A program made the position numbers and the translations under genes. A DNA stretch of 64,000 bases. Origin: Euphorbia lathyris. Taxonomy: Eukaryota; Streptophyta; Magnoliopsida; Malpighiales; Euphorbiaceae. Position 1 is the stretch's first letter; every line of letters begins with the position of its first letter. The stretch spans positions 32,583,501 through 32,647,500 of the forward strand of contig NC_088918.1 in NCBI RefSeq assembly GCF_963576675.1, read 5' to 3'. Below the pieces are notes generated by a model that had not been told where the DNA came from, ran no database searches, and saw only the letters and a list, made by a program, of their open reading frames with translations. Below are positions 12,080 to 22,638 of this stretch, in pieces.

Positions 12080-12578
12080 CAAGCATTCGATGCTTCATGT
12101 GTTGAGACATTATTCGAATATGATCCCGAGGCATTTTGTTTACTTGTGGAGACATTGGCTGTAATCTGAGGCAGTCATTTTGTTCAATTGTTTATATTAC
12201 TGTTATGAATGAAACTGAGAAGTGTCTTGTCATAGGCATTTCTGCTGCAAAATTTTCATTTCCGATAACAAGACTACGATTGAAGACATTTTGTTTTGGA
12301 CATTTGTTCAAGAATATTTATTTCTGTTAATGAAAGGAAAAAAAAAAAAAAAAAACAAAAGGCAGAAGGGTCCAGTTATAAGGCATTCATTGCTGCAGAT
12401 TTCCATTTTCCATAATGTGATGTTTATTTTCGAAGACACTGTGTTTGGGACATTGTTCAAATGTGATACAAAGCATTTTGTTTTAAAATATGTTTCTGTT
12501 AATGAAAGGAAATAGAGAAGCAATTGTCTTGTTAGCAGGCATCCATTTGCTGCAAAATTTTCATTTTTGGTAACAGTA
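12080..12578. repeat. Degenerate tandem repeat in the 3' flank of the KASH gene
   Basis: About 3.5 imperfect units of 120-170 bp. Shared words recur in order: ggcat..tgctgca.attttcat, then gaagaca..ttgtt, gacattgttca, gcattttgtt and ctgttaatgaaagg. Unit starts are near 12208, 12330 and 12499, with a weaker unit before. An A17 run lies in the second unit. The array fills the gap between the KASH stop codon and the NDF5 stop codon, so both 3' UTRs may enter it. Confidence 0.7.
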
Positions 12579-12668
12579 AGTTTACCTGTGCTAGCAGATT
12601 CATGGTACATTATTTCTGAGACAAACATGAATCTCATATTCTCTACAAGTATTGCAATTCATCATTAT

Positions 12669-13983
12669 TCAGAGGTTAGGGTTATGCAAATGCTGCTCAC
12701 CCGTCCACACATCTCCAGGACTCAAAATTATCGGTTGAAGCAGTGCCGATTGTCCTACACATACATATGAATACATTCCATACATTTCATGGCTTGAACC
12801 AGGACTAAACATGTATAGTTCATCGAATCCATTTCTTAATACCGAAACCGAGTTTCTTCTACCCTGTTTTGTAGAAGCAGTTGTTAGTAAGGAGAACTAT
12901 AAAGTATTTACTTGAATAGCAAGATTGAATGGTTAGGAAACATACCCTGTCAATTATTGTAAAATCCCGTGGCGCAGAGGTATATATGCCGCTCATCTGA
13001 TCAGTTAAATTCTTGTAGTTCTCAGTTTCTTCATTCTCTATTTCTTCTGCACTCTCTAGGTGTATTTCATTGCTCTTTTCATCTTTTGCACCCCAGCCAG
13101 GAAAAAATGCTCTCAGGCCAACATCATCTGTTAATCTGAGGGAACCGTATCTACTTCGGCCAGAGTCAGGAGGAATAATGCTGAATTCTGACAAGAACAT
13201 AGGCATTCTAAAGAAATTTGAGCCTTCTAATCCATATGCAAAAGTGGCTTCTGGTGTACTTACTGTAAGGTGGCTTATAATAGATCCCATAAGCTGAATC
13301 GACGAAATTTTCGAGTTCGAAACTATGAGCTGTGAGCTTAATCCGTCTTCTTGAAGACTAATGATATGTCTTACTTCAACCTTGTTCTCTGGATGTATGC
13401 TTATCAATTCAACCTGCAATATCCACAACTTCCTATTTGAACCCAAGATAGAATCTTCAAGAATCACATAATTAGATTACAGACAGACCTTAACAGAGTC
13501 TTGAGGAGTTCCTGTAATAGAATGAACTGACCAAGAAGACGGAGACCATGGAATTTCATCATCATTTCCAAATCTGAAGGCTAAAGATACTCCTCCTTGT
13601 ATGATGGGGCGGTCATCCTCCCCTGCAGAGACTGATGTTTGCAGCAGTTCCATCGTGCCGCCATGCCACATCCGTGCCTTGTAGGATGTGATCAGGCCAT
13701 TCGGAAGCATCAAGTTGGCTGTGCTTCCGTTCTCCAAAGACATCTTTGCAATGCTGTTGTTACCAATCTCTTGGAAAGTGACTCCATGTCCACTTAAATA
13801 TTTCTCCAAGTAGTCTTCTTCATTTGTTGGTTCATATGGAATTGAAGCTACAAAAACAAGTGACAATTCTCTCCTTTTGTTATTGTTTTGAAGAGATATT
13901 GGGGGAGTGTAAGAGTGGGGAAATAATGGAAATTTTGTGGAGATAGTAGAAAAGTTGAGTGAAGATAGTGAAGTGGAAGACAT
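12669..13983 (-). CDS. NDF5: NDF5, NDH-dependent cyclic electron flow protein
   Basis: Three exons on the minus strand: 13983-13489, 13413-12946 and 12863-12669. All junctions are GT-AG and in phase 0. The product is 385 residues. The first ~45 residues are Ser/Thr-rich with few acids (MSSTSLSSLNFSTIST), like a chloroplast transit peptide. The body resembles the galactose-mutarotase-like fold family of NDF5 and PnsB2: motifs LPNGLITSYKARMWHGGT, then SQLIVSNSKISSIQLMGSIISHLTVSTPEATFA, and a C-terminus ending QHLHNPNL. The last exon is only 195 bp and is easily missed. In Arabidopsis NDF5 is needed for NADH dehydrogenase-like complex activity in thylakoids; enzymatic mutarotase function is not expected. 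A homologous gene lies about 0.87 kb upstream on the same strand. Confidence 0.88.
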
Positions 13984-14271
13984 AGTTAATCCTTATTTAA
14001 GTTCTTCTGCTTCATTAAGCAGAAAATGAAACTGCAGATAGAGGTATTTACATAATGCAGTAAGAGAAGGGAAAAAAGGGTCCACTTATCCATGTCTGGC
14101 TTCAAGTAGGATAATTCACTGTTTTTTTTGGTTGGTTGTAATTGAAAACTACAATAGATATTTCCAAATATCTTTGGATTTTTCTTTAAGAAGTTGGTTT
14201 TCACATTTCAACCTTATCTACTCAGTTACAAGAGAAACTATCCTCCTTGATTGAATTTTCCTTTTCTCATA

Positions 14272-14617
14272 AAATACACCCATGACTCTTCTTACTTTGA
14301 CATTAGTAACATAATAGCCCTTAAACTTTAAAACCGGACATAAAATCCTTGAACTTTAGCTTGCACTAACATAAAAGTCCAAATAATCGTTAACCAATGT
14401 AAATATCAGTTGACCACGTGAAATGCCGGTAAATCACACTCCTTTATTAATACGATGACCCCTCAACTTTGAGTTACTAACATGATGGCCTTTCAAAGAC
14501 TGTAAATTACACATTTTACGTGATTAACCGGTTCAGAGTCTTCATGTCCAGTTAGCAGTTCAGGGACCATCATATTAATACGTCAAAATTGAAGGACCAT
14601 GGGTGTACTTTACCCCA
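14272..14617. mobile_element. Probable TIR element (MITE) between NDF5 and PnsB2
   Basis: The left end (14274 on) reads taaaatacacccatgactc and the reverse-complement right end reads taaagtacacccatggtcc. Both ends continue with related words (tttgac, taatatga/taacataat, gcccttaaac/ggtccctgaac). There is no ORF. A clear target-site duplication was not found, so the family is uncertain (MULE-like is possible). Confidence 0.5.
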
Positions 14618-14849
14618 ATTTTGCTAACTTATCTATTTCCAACATTTTTGGTGCTAATTAGAGTTTCAACTCTTCTTTAGTTTAGTAAGCTTTTTGGGTT
14701 TGAAATACACAAAAAGAAACCAAGGAACTTAAAAAAAAAAAAAAAGAAGTATGATGGAAATCTTGAGTACTATATATAACTCTCTAATTACAATATTGAC
14801 TTTGAGAAGAAGTAAAAGAAAGAATTTGATCATAGAAATGTAAATGCAG

Positions 14850-16170
14850 TTACAGATTATCATGCTCAATAACTTGTGCCCCTCTCCAGGATTCACCTGG
14901 TTTGACAACAAGAGGCACCAGAATAGCAGCAGGGCCTGTGCAAACAAAATACTCCTTACCATACTTGTCTGCAACAGAACCTGGACTACCTACGTATGTG
15001 TCTTCATACCCCATTCTAATTATCCTAAAAAACAGCTCCCTTCCCTGATCCAGTGTTTCATATTTGTTAGGTGGAGTGTTGTAAATTTCTTTTAATCTCT
15101 CTTCTGGAGGAGCAGCATAAATTCTACTGAATTTCTTCTTCAAAATTAAGTAAGGAACATCTTGAACTCCCCATATGCCAAGTTTGTCTTCTGGTTCAGA
15201 ATTAAAATCAAACAATCCAGGTGACTCAGATTTCATTGCTTCAGCAGGGGATATAAGTTCAAATGGGGAAGATAATGGAGGGTGTGGACAGTAAGAACAA
15301 CCCCCAAGTTTTTGAATTGCTGCCTTTCCTCTTCTTTTGAATTTCATATGACTTAGAATAGCACTTGTTAGAGTCACTGCCTTTTTTCCATTGTTCTTTA
15401 TTATGACTGCTGTTGCCATGGTCTCTGGATAGAGTGAAACTATGTATGTTAACTCAAGATTTCCACTTGTGCAGCTTAATTCTACCTGCACCATTTTGAA
15501 CAATAGGTGTTAAATTGCTTCCCAAAAAATGGGGCAAATCTAGACCTTATCTCAAGAAAAAATGGACTTATAACCAGTTAAACAACCATAGCTTCATTTC
15601 AAATTGTTTCAGGCCTTCAAACACTTAGAATCATTCCAAAATCTTCCCCCTTAATCCACAACTTCAATTGGCATTCTTATGGCATCAGAAATTCTAATTA
15701 AAACAAATGGGTTGAAGAGAAAAGAACAGAAGTTAGCAATTTCATACCTGAAGCGCATCAATGGCATCAGAATCAACATCCTTCACAGTCCAACCAGAAG
15801 TAGTAATGAGTGACCCTTTAGAAGCAGAATCAGAGACATCATTGATGACCAAACCAATACCACCTCTATCCATACTAGAATCCTTTCCTGGAACAGTGAA
15901 AAGAACCTCCTCAGCAAAGTCTTCATCTTTCCAATAAACTTTAGGTTTGTAAGAAGTGACATGCGCATTAGGGATTTGGAGCTTCAAAGAGCTTCCATTT
16001 CTAACTGTCAATTCAACAAATGGGATATTGTTGGATTCCGAAAATTTGAAGCCTTTTTTACTAAATTTTTCTTCAAGGATTTCTGGAGTGGTAGTGGTTA
16101 TTATTGGTGATGATAAAGTAGCTTTTGTCATGGCTGGTTTGGGAAGAGAGAAGGAAAGAAGAGAAGCCAT
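14850..16170 (-). CDS. PnsB2: PnsB2 (NDF2/NDH45), NDH subcomplex B subunit 2
   Basis: Two exons on the minus strand: 16170-15748 and 15485-14850, joined in phase 0 (GTATG donor, CAG acceptor). I chose the Met at 16170 ([18 protein letters not shown]), which gives 352 residues and a typical transit peptide; an in-frame Met at 16239 would add 23 residues. The body is a mutarotase-like fold related to NDF5 next door: [37 protein letters not shown], and a C-terminus [13 protein letters not shown]. In Arabidopsis this subunit belongs to subcomplex B of the thylakoid NDH complex, which drives cyclic electron flow around photosystem I. Intron 1 is at the same place as in NDF5; the second NDF5 intron is absent here. 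Which of the two genes corresponds to which Arabidopsis gene is inferred from recalled sequence features. Confidence 0.82.
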
Positions 16171-16239
16171 GGAGGAGGAAAAGCTGCCACACAAAACACA
16201 GTTTGATATACTCCTTTGTATTTTGGATTTTATTGCCAA

Positions 16240-17400
16240 ACTTTATTTGAAAATCATTGCCAAGTTTGGGTTACTCAGCATTTAATTCTACTGTTTTAGG
16301 AAAAAAATATAAAAGTAAATATTGTGCTTTTATCACTTTGTAAAAAAAATTGTTGTAAATAAAAGTCACTGCTTTGTGAAATTTGCAAATTACAGGATAT
16401 TTCAATCAAATAGTTTAGTTAATTTATAAAGTCAGACATTATATTTGACTAAACTGCATAAAACATCAGATCTCGTTTGCAAACTTTTAAACCATAAAGA
16501 ATGTTTTTACAAATCAATAAAATTAAAAAAAATTATATTTTTTTTTATACAATTGATAATTATTTAGGCTCAACAATTAAAGTGTATCGAGTTACTTACG
16601 TTAGAAATTTCAAATTTAATAATACACTTTAATTGAAAAACATCATCTAAAGAGTGTACGAGTAATTTCAATATTTATTAAATTGTTTGATTTTAGCATG
16701 AGAATGTATGTGAAATGGCCTTACTATCAATCTTATTAAAGATAAAGAAAATGTGATTGATAAAATTTGACTCCTTTGCTTAGGCTACAATAACACAATA
16801 TTTTAATAAAATAATTAAAGCTATCAATATGCTTTAATGGTTTTTTATTATGTGAAATATTATTTTTATATTTTGTTCCATTATGCATTTTCCAATATAA
16901 CTTTTATTATTTTTTATACACTTAATTAATAAAAAGAATAGTGCATACCGTTTTATTAAAAATATTAGTATTCAGAATATAAATGTACCAATGATACCAA
17001 TTAATTGTAAGGTGTATTGCTCCATGAATATAACTTCTCCATGAGCCTGCCCAACTTAGGTAAACATGGGCCTATTCTCAAATGCCTCGTTAAGGAGTCC
17101 ATCCCCTCTTTTATGTTATTTAGATTCATTTATGTGAATCCTTTCCTTATTGGGAAAATTACACAGAAATTCATTTTTAAATGTAGATTATGTCAAACTA
17201 GTAAAATCAGTACTTTTAATATATTTTAAGGATTAGAATTTATAAATTAAAAGTCTAAAATATATTTTCTAGCGTTTATATGAATTGAAATATAAAATTT
17301 TTAAATTATCGTATAAAATCATAATATATAGAGAATAATAACATATTAAGAATTAAGTTTGGTGATATGACTTAGTTGTAATTTTGTAGTTAAATATGAT
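16240..17400. other. AT-rich spacer with a short stem-loop
   Basis: Upstream region of PnsB2, then low-complexity AT-rich DNA. At about 16575-16636 the words caattaaagtgta and tacactttaattg form a 13-bp inverted repeat. No gene was recognised. Confidence 0.5.
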
Positions 17401-17439
17401 ATTCATCTATTTGACCCTTTCTTATTTAGGGGCGGGGAT

Positions 17440-19500
17440 TCATGTTCTTGACCGGTTGCTAAAAATTAGCCCAGTCAATTGGGAGTTTGGTCATGGCTTT
17501 TCATCTGTTATCCATACATATGGATAACACGTGGATAACACGTGTCTTCTTGTAGAGGAGGAATTTGAAGCGTTTAGCGATTTTTAATGGTTTTACGTGC
17601 GAGTGCTCAATTGCCTTGAATGCTGTATAGGGAGGCGACACTGTAGTGATGGATGACTCTTGGGTTTCCATTGCCTTACTATAAAAAGTGGATTTTTTTT
17701 TCTTTTTTTGACCATGTCCCATTTTGATGAGATTTGCTTGTTTTCTCTGCCTTCTCATTCGTCTGAACTTTCCTTGCCTGTATTTTTTCGGCGACCTGAG
17801 CTTCAACTTCTTTGTTGTTGGTCTATGAGTATTTGATGTTTTTCATTCCTATAATCGGAGGGTCTTTTTTTTTTACTTACTTTTTTTTTGAAGTATGTCT
17901 ACGGATGCTAATGGGTCATATTATGCCTTAAATGGGGGTGGGGGGAATTATATGGTGGTAGACACATCTTCTACTTGAAGGAGGAAATGATCGAAAGCCA
18001 AAAAGAAGGCTACCATTGACTCGGGGGAACCGTTTACTTCTGAGGCCATACCCAAGGTTAGGGCACCTAAAGCACTCCTGGTGAAAGTGAAGTCTGCCCT
18101 TCCTCATCCCTTAGGTGGTGTTCGTTTAAACCGTTGTTCGTTGATCATTGCCTTGCCCCGAATATTTTTGAGGAGTGGGGGAGGGGGAGGGTTGACCATA
18201 TTTACACGAAGTACTTTGAAGCCATGTGGCCTCACGATTTTGTTGACGCGGAAAGGTTCGTCTCAGTTTTGATTTAACAACTTTAATCGTCCCTCTCCTA
18301 CTAAATCCAAGTATTTGAAAGATGCTTATACCATAATCATAAACCAGGGGCCATATTGACCTACTGTAGGATTGGGCGACCCCTTCCATTGTCTGTGCCA
18401 TCACTGACCAAACGAGCGAATGTCTAGGTGGGTCCAATGAGATGATCATTTGTAAAGATCAACTGGATGTTGGATGTGGTTACCTTTGATGTTGCTTTTC
18501 ATGAAATTTTCATAGGAATGTAACCTAGCTCTCGGCAAAATAACAAGGCATGGTTGGCGAACTATGGTTGCTTTTTACTCTATATGTCGGGAGAACATGG
18601 TTAGGGCGAGAAGCTTAGTGTTTCATCAGTTCTTTAGTACTCTATATTAGGACAAATCTAAGCATGTGTCATGGTTGCATCCTAAGTTCAATGTGTTGGG
18701 GAAGTTGCTGGATAAGGCGTTGGAGTGGAGACACCGGTATTTAAAGGTGTCTACTATATACTTGGTATTTACTTTTTGCATCAATTGGAGCTATAAACCA
18801 ACCTGCTCGAGTACTTGGATCTAGACCAATCCATGGGCCGGGCAGGGGCAGGCCTATCAAGTTTTTAGGTAAAAATGCTCGATCCAAGCCCAGCCCAGCC
18901 CACTATTAATTTAAGCGGGCTCGGGCTTAAAGATCAAATCCCAAGCCCAACCCATTTAAGCCCACCTAAATATAAATATAAAATTATTAATTATAAAAAT
19001 AAATATTATATTTAAAAATAAATATTTAATATATAAATATATATTTATTAATTAATATTAGATGGACTGGCCTGTGTTATTTTTATTAATTCCAAGCCCG
19101 CCCAAAAAATAGGCGGGATTTAGTGGGCCTGCGCCGAGCTGGGCCTATGAACAATTTTTATTGTCCAAGCCCGGTCCAAATGACAAGGACCTAGGCAGAC
19201 CAGACGGGTACCCAGGCCCGTGGACAGGTCTACTTGGATCGTGTAGCAAGAACTGACTCAGTTGGAGGCTCAGACCGTGGAATGGTTGCAGGGTATTTCG
19301 AAGGATGAGAAACAGGACTCTGAGGTCCTTATCCACAATTTCCTCAATAATAGGTGGTTTGTGTATTCGACTTTGAGGATGGCCTACTTGGAGGGTTGGA
19401 ACCCTGATAAGCACGCAACAGTTCTTGATCAGTCGCAGTCCGACGATTGGCGATGTGGCTGAATTAGAGTTAATTAAGGTGATCATAGCCAAACACAAAG
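17440..19500. mobile_element. Degenerate retroelement-like sequence, family uncertain
   Basis: Moderate GC content and broken coding-like frames on both strands (plus-strand words such as VDHIYTKYFEAMWPHDFVD near 18193-18250). It is continuous with the gypsy remnant to its right and is split by a hAT MITE, so I read it as further retroelement debris. I cannot assign a domain. Confidence 0.35.
18822..19232. mobile_element. hAT MITE, 411 bp
   Basis: Terminal inverted repeats are TAGACCAATCCATGGGC on the left and TAGACCTGTCCACGGGC on the right (reverse complement). An exact 8-bp target-site duplication, cttggatc, lies at 18814-18821 and 19233-19240. TIRs starting TAG plus an 8-bp duplication define hAT. 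Subterminal parts are rich in ggcccaagcccg-type words; the centre is AT-rich. It interrupts the older retroelement debris. Confidence 0.88.
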
Positions 19501-19546
19501 GTGACCTCTTAGGGCAAGGTTTTAACTTGTGTTTTCAATTTGTCTT

Positions 19547-21380
19547 TGAGTGCGGTCCATGATAGGAAGGTTTACCGAGCTTCTAGTATCCACTAAAATT
19601 CGATGAACCTTGAAGTTGTTGATCGAGAGGGAGACCACTAGAGCCTCGATGTGAGCAGTTCTCAGGGCGGATTTATTGAGTTGATGACGTTTTGATCGGT
19701 AGTACTACATTAGAAAGCCAAAGTGGGCAATAGACTAACTTAATAAAGCCTATCGCTCTTAATTGTCTATCTCTGAGTTGATGGCGTCTTGTTTATCGTG
19801 GGAATGAAGTCATTTTTTTTTTGCTAGACAGATGGGGCCGTTGGGTTAGTATTCAGGGAGTGGACTTCATACTCTGGGAGGACCCATGTAACGTCCATTG
19901 TGGTCCTTGTAAATACCCTTACGTGATCCACCGGGGTGCCTTTGATGCTAACAGCGTATCCCTTCATATTGTCTGACTTTCCCAGCGTGTCGACCACTAA
20001 AGTTGTTTTGATAGACTCGGTGTAGGCCCAATGGATCTCATTGGCTAGCTGTTTGTCTCTTTCTATAGTTAGGTGCCCTAGGGAACTTGGAATGGTGAAG
20101 GCTAGATCGTGGATGCTGATGGTGGTGTTGATGCTCGAAATAGGAGCCTTCCCATAATGGTGCTATATGCCAAAGGGATGTCTACCATGACTCAATCGAC
20201 CTTCGTCTCCACCAGCTTTTCTTCCTCATCAAAGACAACGGACAGTGGTATGGTTCCCAATACCGACACTTCAATGTCGGATGGTGCTATTAAGGGAAAA
20301 GGTTCCCTACCTCAGCCTTTTCTTGTTCAGGCCCATCCCTGTGAGCGCGGTCCACAATAGGAAGGTTTATCGAGCTTCTAGTATCCACTAGAATTTGATG
20401 AACCTTTAAGTTGTTGATCAGGAGGGAGACCACTAAAGCCTCGATGTGGGTAGTTCGTAGGGGCGGATTCACTGAGTTGATGGCGTCTTGATCGGCAGGA
20501 CTACATTAGAAAGCCAAAGTGGGCAGTAAACTTGCTTAATAAAGCCTATTGCTCTTAATTTGTTTATCTCTTAGTTGATGGCATCTTGTTTATCGTGGGA
20601 ATGAAGTCGTTCTTTTTTTGCTGGATAGATGGGGCCATTAGGTCAGTATTCAAGGAGTGGACTTCATGCTCTAAAAGGACCCATGAAACGTCCGTTATGG
20701 TTAATGTAAATATCCTTGCGTGATCCACCAAGGTGCCTTTGATGTTGTCTGTGAGCTCTGAGGGCAGTTGGGTGCCTATCTTCAATGTGTGGTCTTCCCC
20801 TAGTTTAAAGTCCTCTAAAGGTTCCATGGGCTACGAGGTGTATCCTTTCATATCGTGTAGCTTTCCCAGCGTGTCGACCACTAAAGTTGTTTTGATTGGC
20901 TTGGTGTAAGCCCACTGAATCTCATTGGCTAGCTGTTTGTCTCCTGTTATGGTTAGGTGCCTCAGGGAACTTAGAATGGTGAAGGCTAGATCGCAAACGC
21001 TGATGGTGGCATTGATGCTCGACAATAGGGGCCTGCCTATAATGGTGTTGTATGCCAAAGGGATGTCTACCATGACCCTATCGACTTTCGTCTCCACCAG
21101 CTTTGCTTCGTCATCAAAGAAAAGGGGGAGTGATATGGTTCCCAATACCGACACTTCAATGTGAGGTAATGCTACTAAGTGAAAGGTTTCCTAGCTCAAC
21201 TTTTTCTTGTTTAGGCCCATCCCTATGAGCATGGTTCCACGATAGGAAGGTTTACTGAGCTTATAGTATCCACTAGAATTCGATAAACCTTGAAGTTGTT
21301 GATCGGGAGGAAGACCACTAGAGCCTCGCTGTGGGCAGTTCGTAGGTGCGGATTCACTAAGAGTGATTCTCCTATCAAAC
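19547..21380. repeat. Direct tandem repeat of the gypsy protease region (2.2 copies)
   Basis: The word ataggaaggttta, followed by cgagct..tagtatccacta and ttgttgatc..gagggagaccacta, occurs at 19562, 20357 and 21242, giving periods of about 795 and 885 bp. Units 1 and 2 are nearly complete; unit 3 is about 140 bp. Confidence 0.85.
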
Positions 21381-22160
21381 CTTTGAGCTTCTTCGACGTT
21401 GCATCTCCCTCGTGAGTCGGAGCTCCTTCAAAGATTACCTAGATCTACCATTGGTGCAGGGCGCTTCAGCTTGCCCCTTAGGGGTTGGGGTCTTGTATCT
21501 TTGATGTTAGGGCCTATCCGATTTTTGTCCGGACCGAGGGCTGGGGCCTTGTTGCAGCAGTTTCTCACACTATCAGGAGTAATGTTTTGATTCATATGTT
21601 TTGCAGAACTTGCAATACTTGTCTTTGCCCTTGGCCAATCGCAAAGGTTGATCCATAGTGCCCGTAGGTTGATAAGGTCGATGGGGTTGTCATGTCTCGT
21701 TGTTGGGCGTGAGTCATCAGCATAATGGACTTTTCTTCCTGAACCTCTATGCGTTTTTCGATCTTCTTGGGCTTCTCTGCAAGGTTCTTCTCTTCGGGGG
21801 CGATAAGAGATGAGACCCTCATCCTTCCAACAGCGAGGCTCCATTTCTGTTGTTGACATTCCTTTTTCTTCTCATCTCCACTCTTCTATTATTTTGTCAT
21901 CTTCTCTTTCTTTGTAGTCTGCAAGTTTTGTGATGTCATCATAGAGGACGGAGCGCTATCCTCTTGGAAGAATAGAGGAGGATTCATGTAGCATATTTGT
22001 CTAACTACATCCTCCAGGTTCATGAATTTCAATTGAGAAGATATGTGGTGGAAATGAGCAATGTACCCTCGTAGCGGCTCGCTACTGTACATCATCCAAA
22101 TCGGAACTGATTCTCTTGGTTTTGATGGGTCCCACAAATTGGGACACTATAAATTTACGA
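19547..22160 (-). mobile_element. Ty3-gypsy remnant (gag, protease, start of RT) with internal triplication
   Basis: Read on the minus strand from high to low coordinate. 22137-21935 encodes a gag core (SEPLRGYIAHFHHISSQLKF, then LEDVVRQ). 21430-21860 is the rest of gag, out of frame. 21154-20831 is a protease-like part (AYNTIIGRPLLSSINATIS). 20827-20564 resembles the link into reverse transcriptase. 20472-20290 repeats the protease start (ILVDTRSSINL, where the active-site DTGSS has become DTRSS). The protease-to-RT-start segment is repeated in tandem. Most of RT, RNase H and integrase are missing. Stops and frameshifts make it non-functional. Confidence 0.75.
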
Positions 22161-22579
22161 GACCAATCAGTTTTTTTTTTTTGTTAAGTTCAGAAGGCAT
22201 TGATTTTTTTCTTTTTTAGATGTATTTGAAGTATAGAATATACAAAGTAAACATCTTGGAAGTATAGAGGACGGAGCGCTATCCTCTTGGAAGAATAGAG
22301 GAGGATTCATGTAGCATGTTTGTCTAACTACATCCTCCAGGTTCATGAATTTCAATTGAGAAGATATGTGGTGGAAATGAGCAATGTACCCTCGTAGCGG
22401 CTCGCTACTGTACATCATCCAAATCGGAACTGATTCTCTTGGTTTTGATGGGTCCCACAAATTGGGACACTATAAATTTACGAGACCAATCAGTTTTTTT
22501 TTTTTGTTAAGTTCAGAAGGCATTGATTTTTTTTCTTTTTTAGATGTATTTGAAGTATAGAATATACAAAGTAAACATC
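21941..22579. repeat. Near-identical 323-bp tandem duplication
   Basis: 21941-22255 and 22264-22579 differ by only a few bases and a T-run length. Each unit holds the gypsy gag core and the junction with CCT8 3'-flanking DNA (ttaagttcagaaggcattg). The near identity shows that it is younger than the decayed element it copies. Confidence 0.9.
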
Positions 22580-22638
22580 CCTTAAACAAAATTGTTTATG
22601 CCTTTATCGCTAAAAAGATACAAGCAAGACGTGCATAA

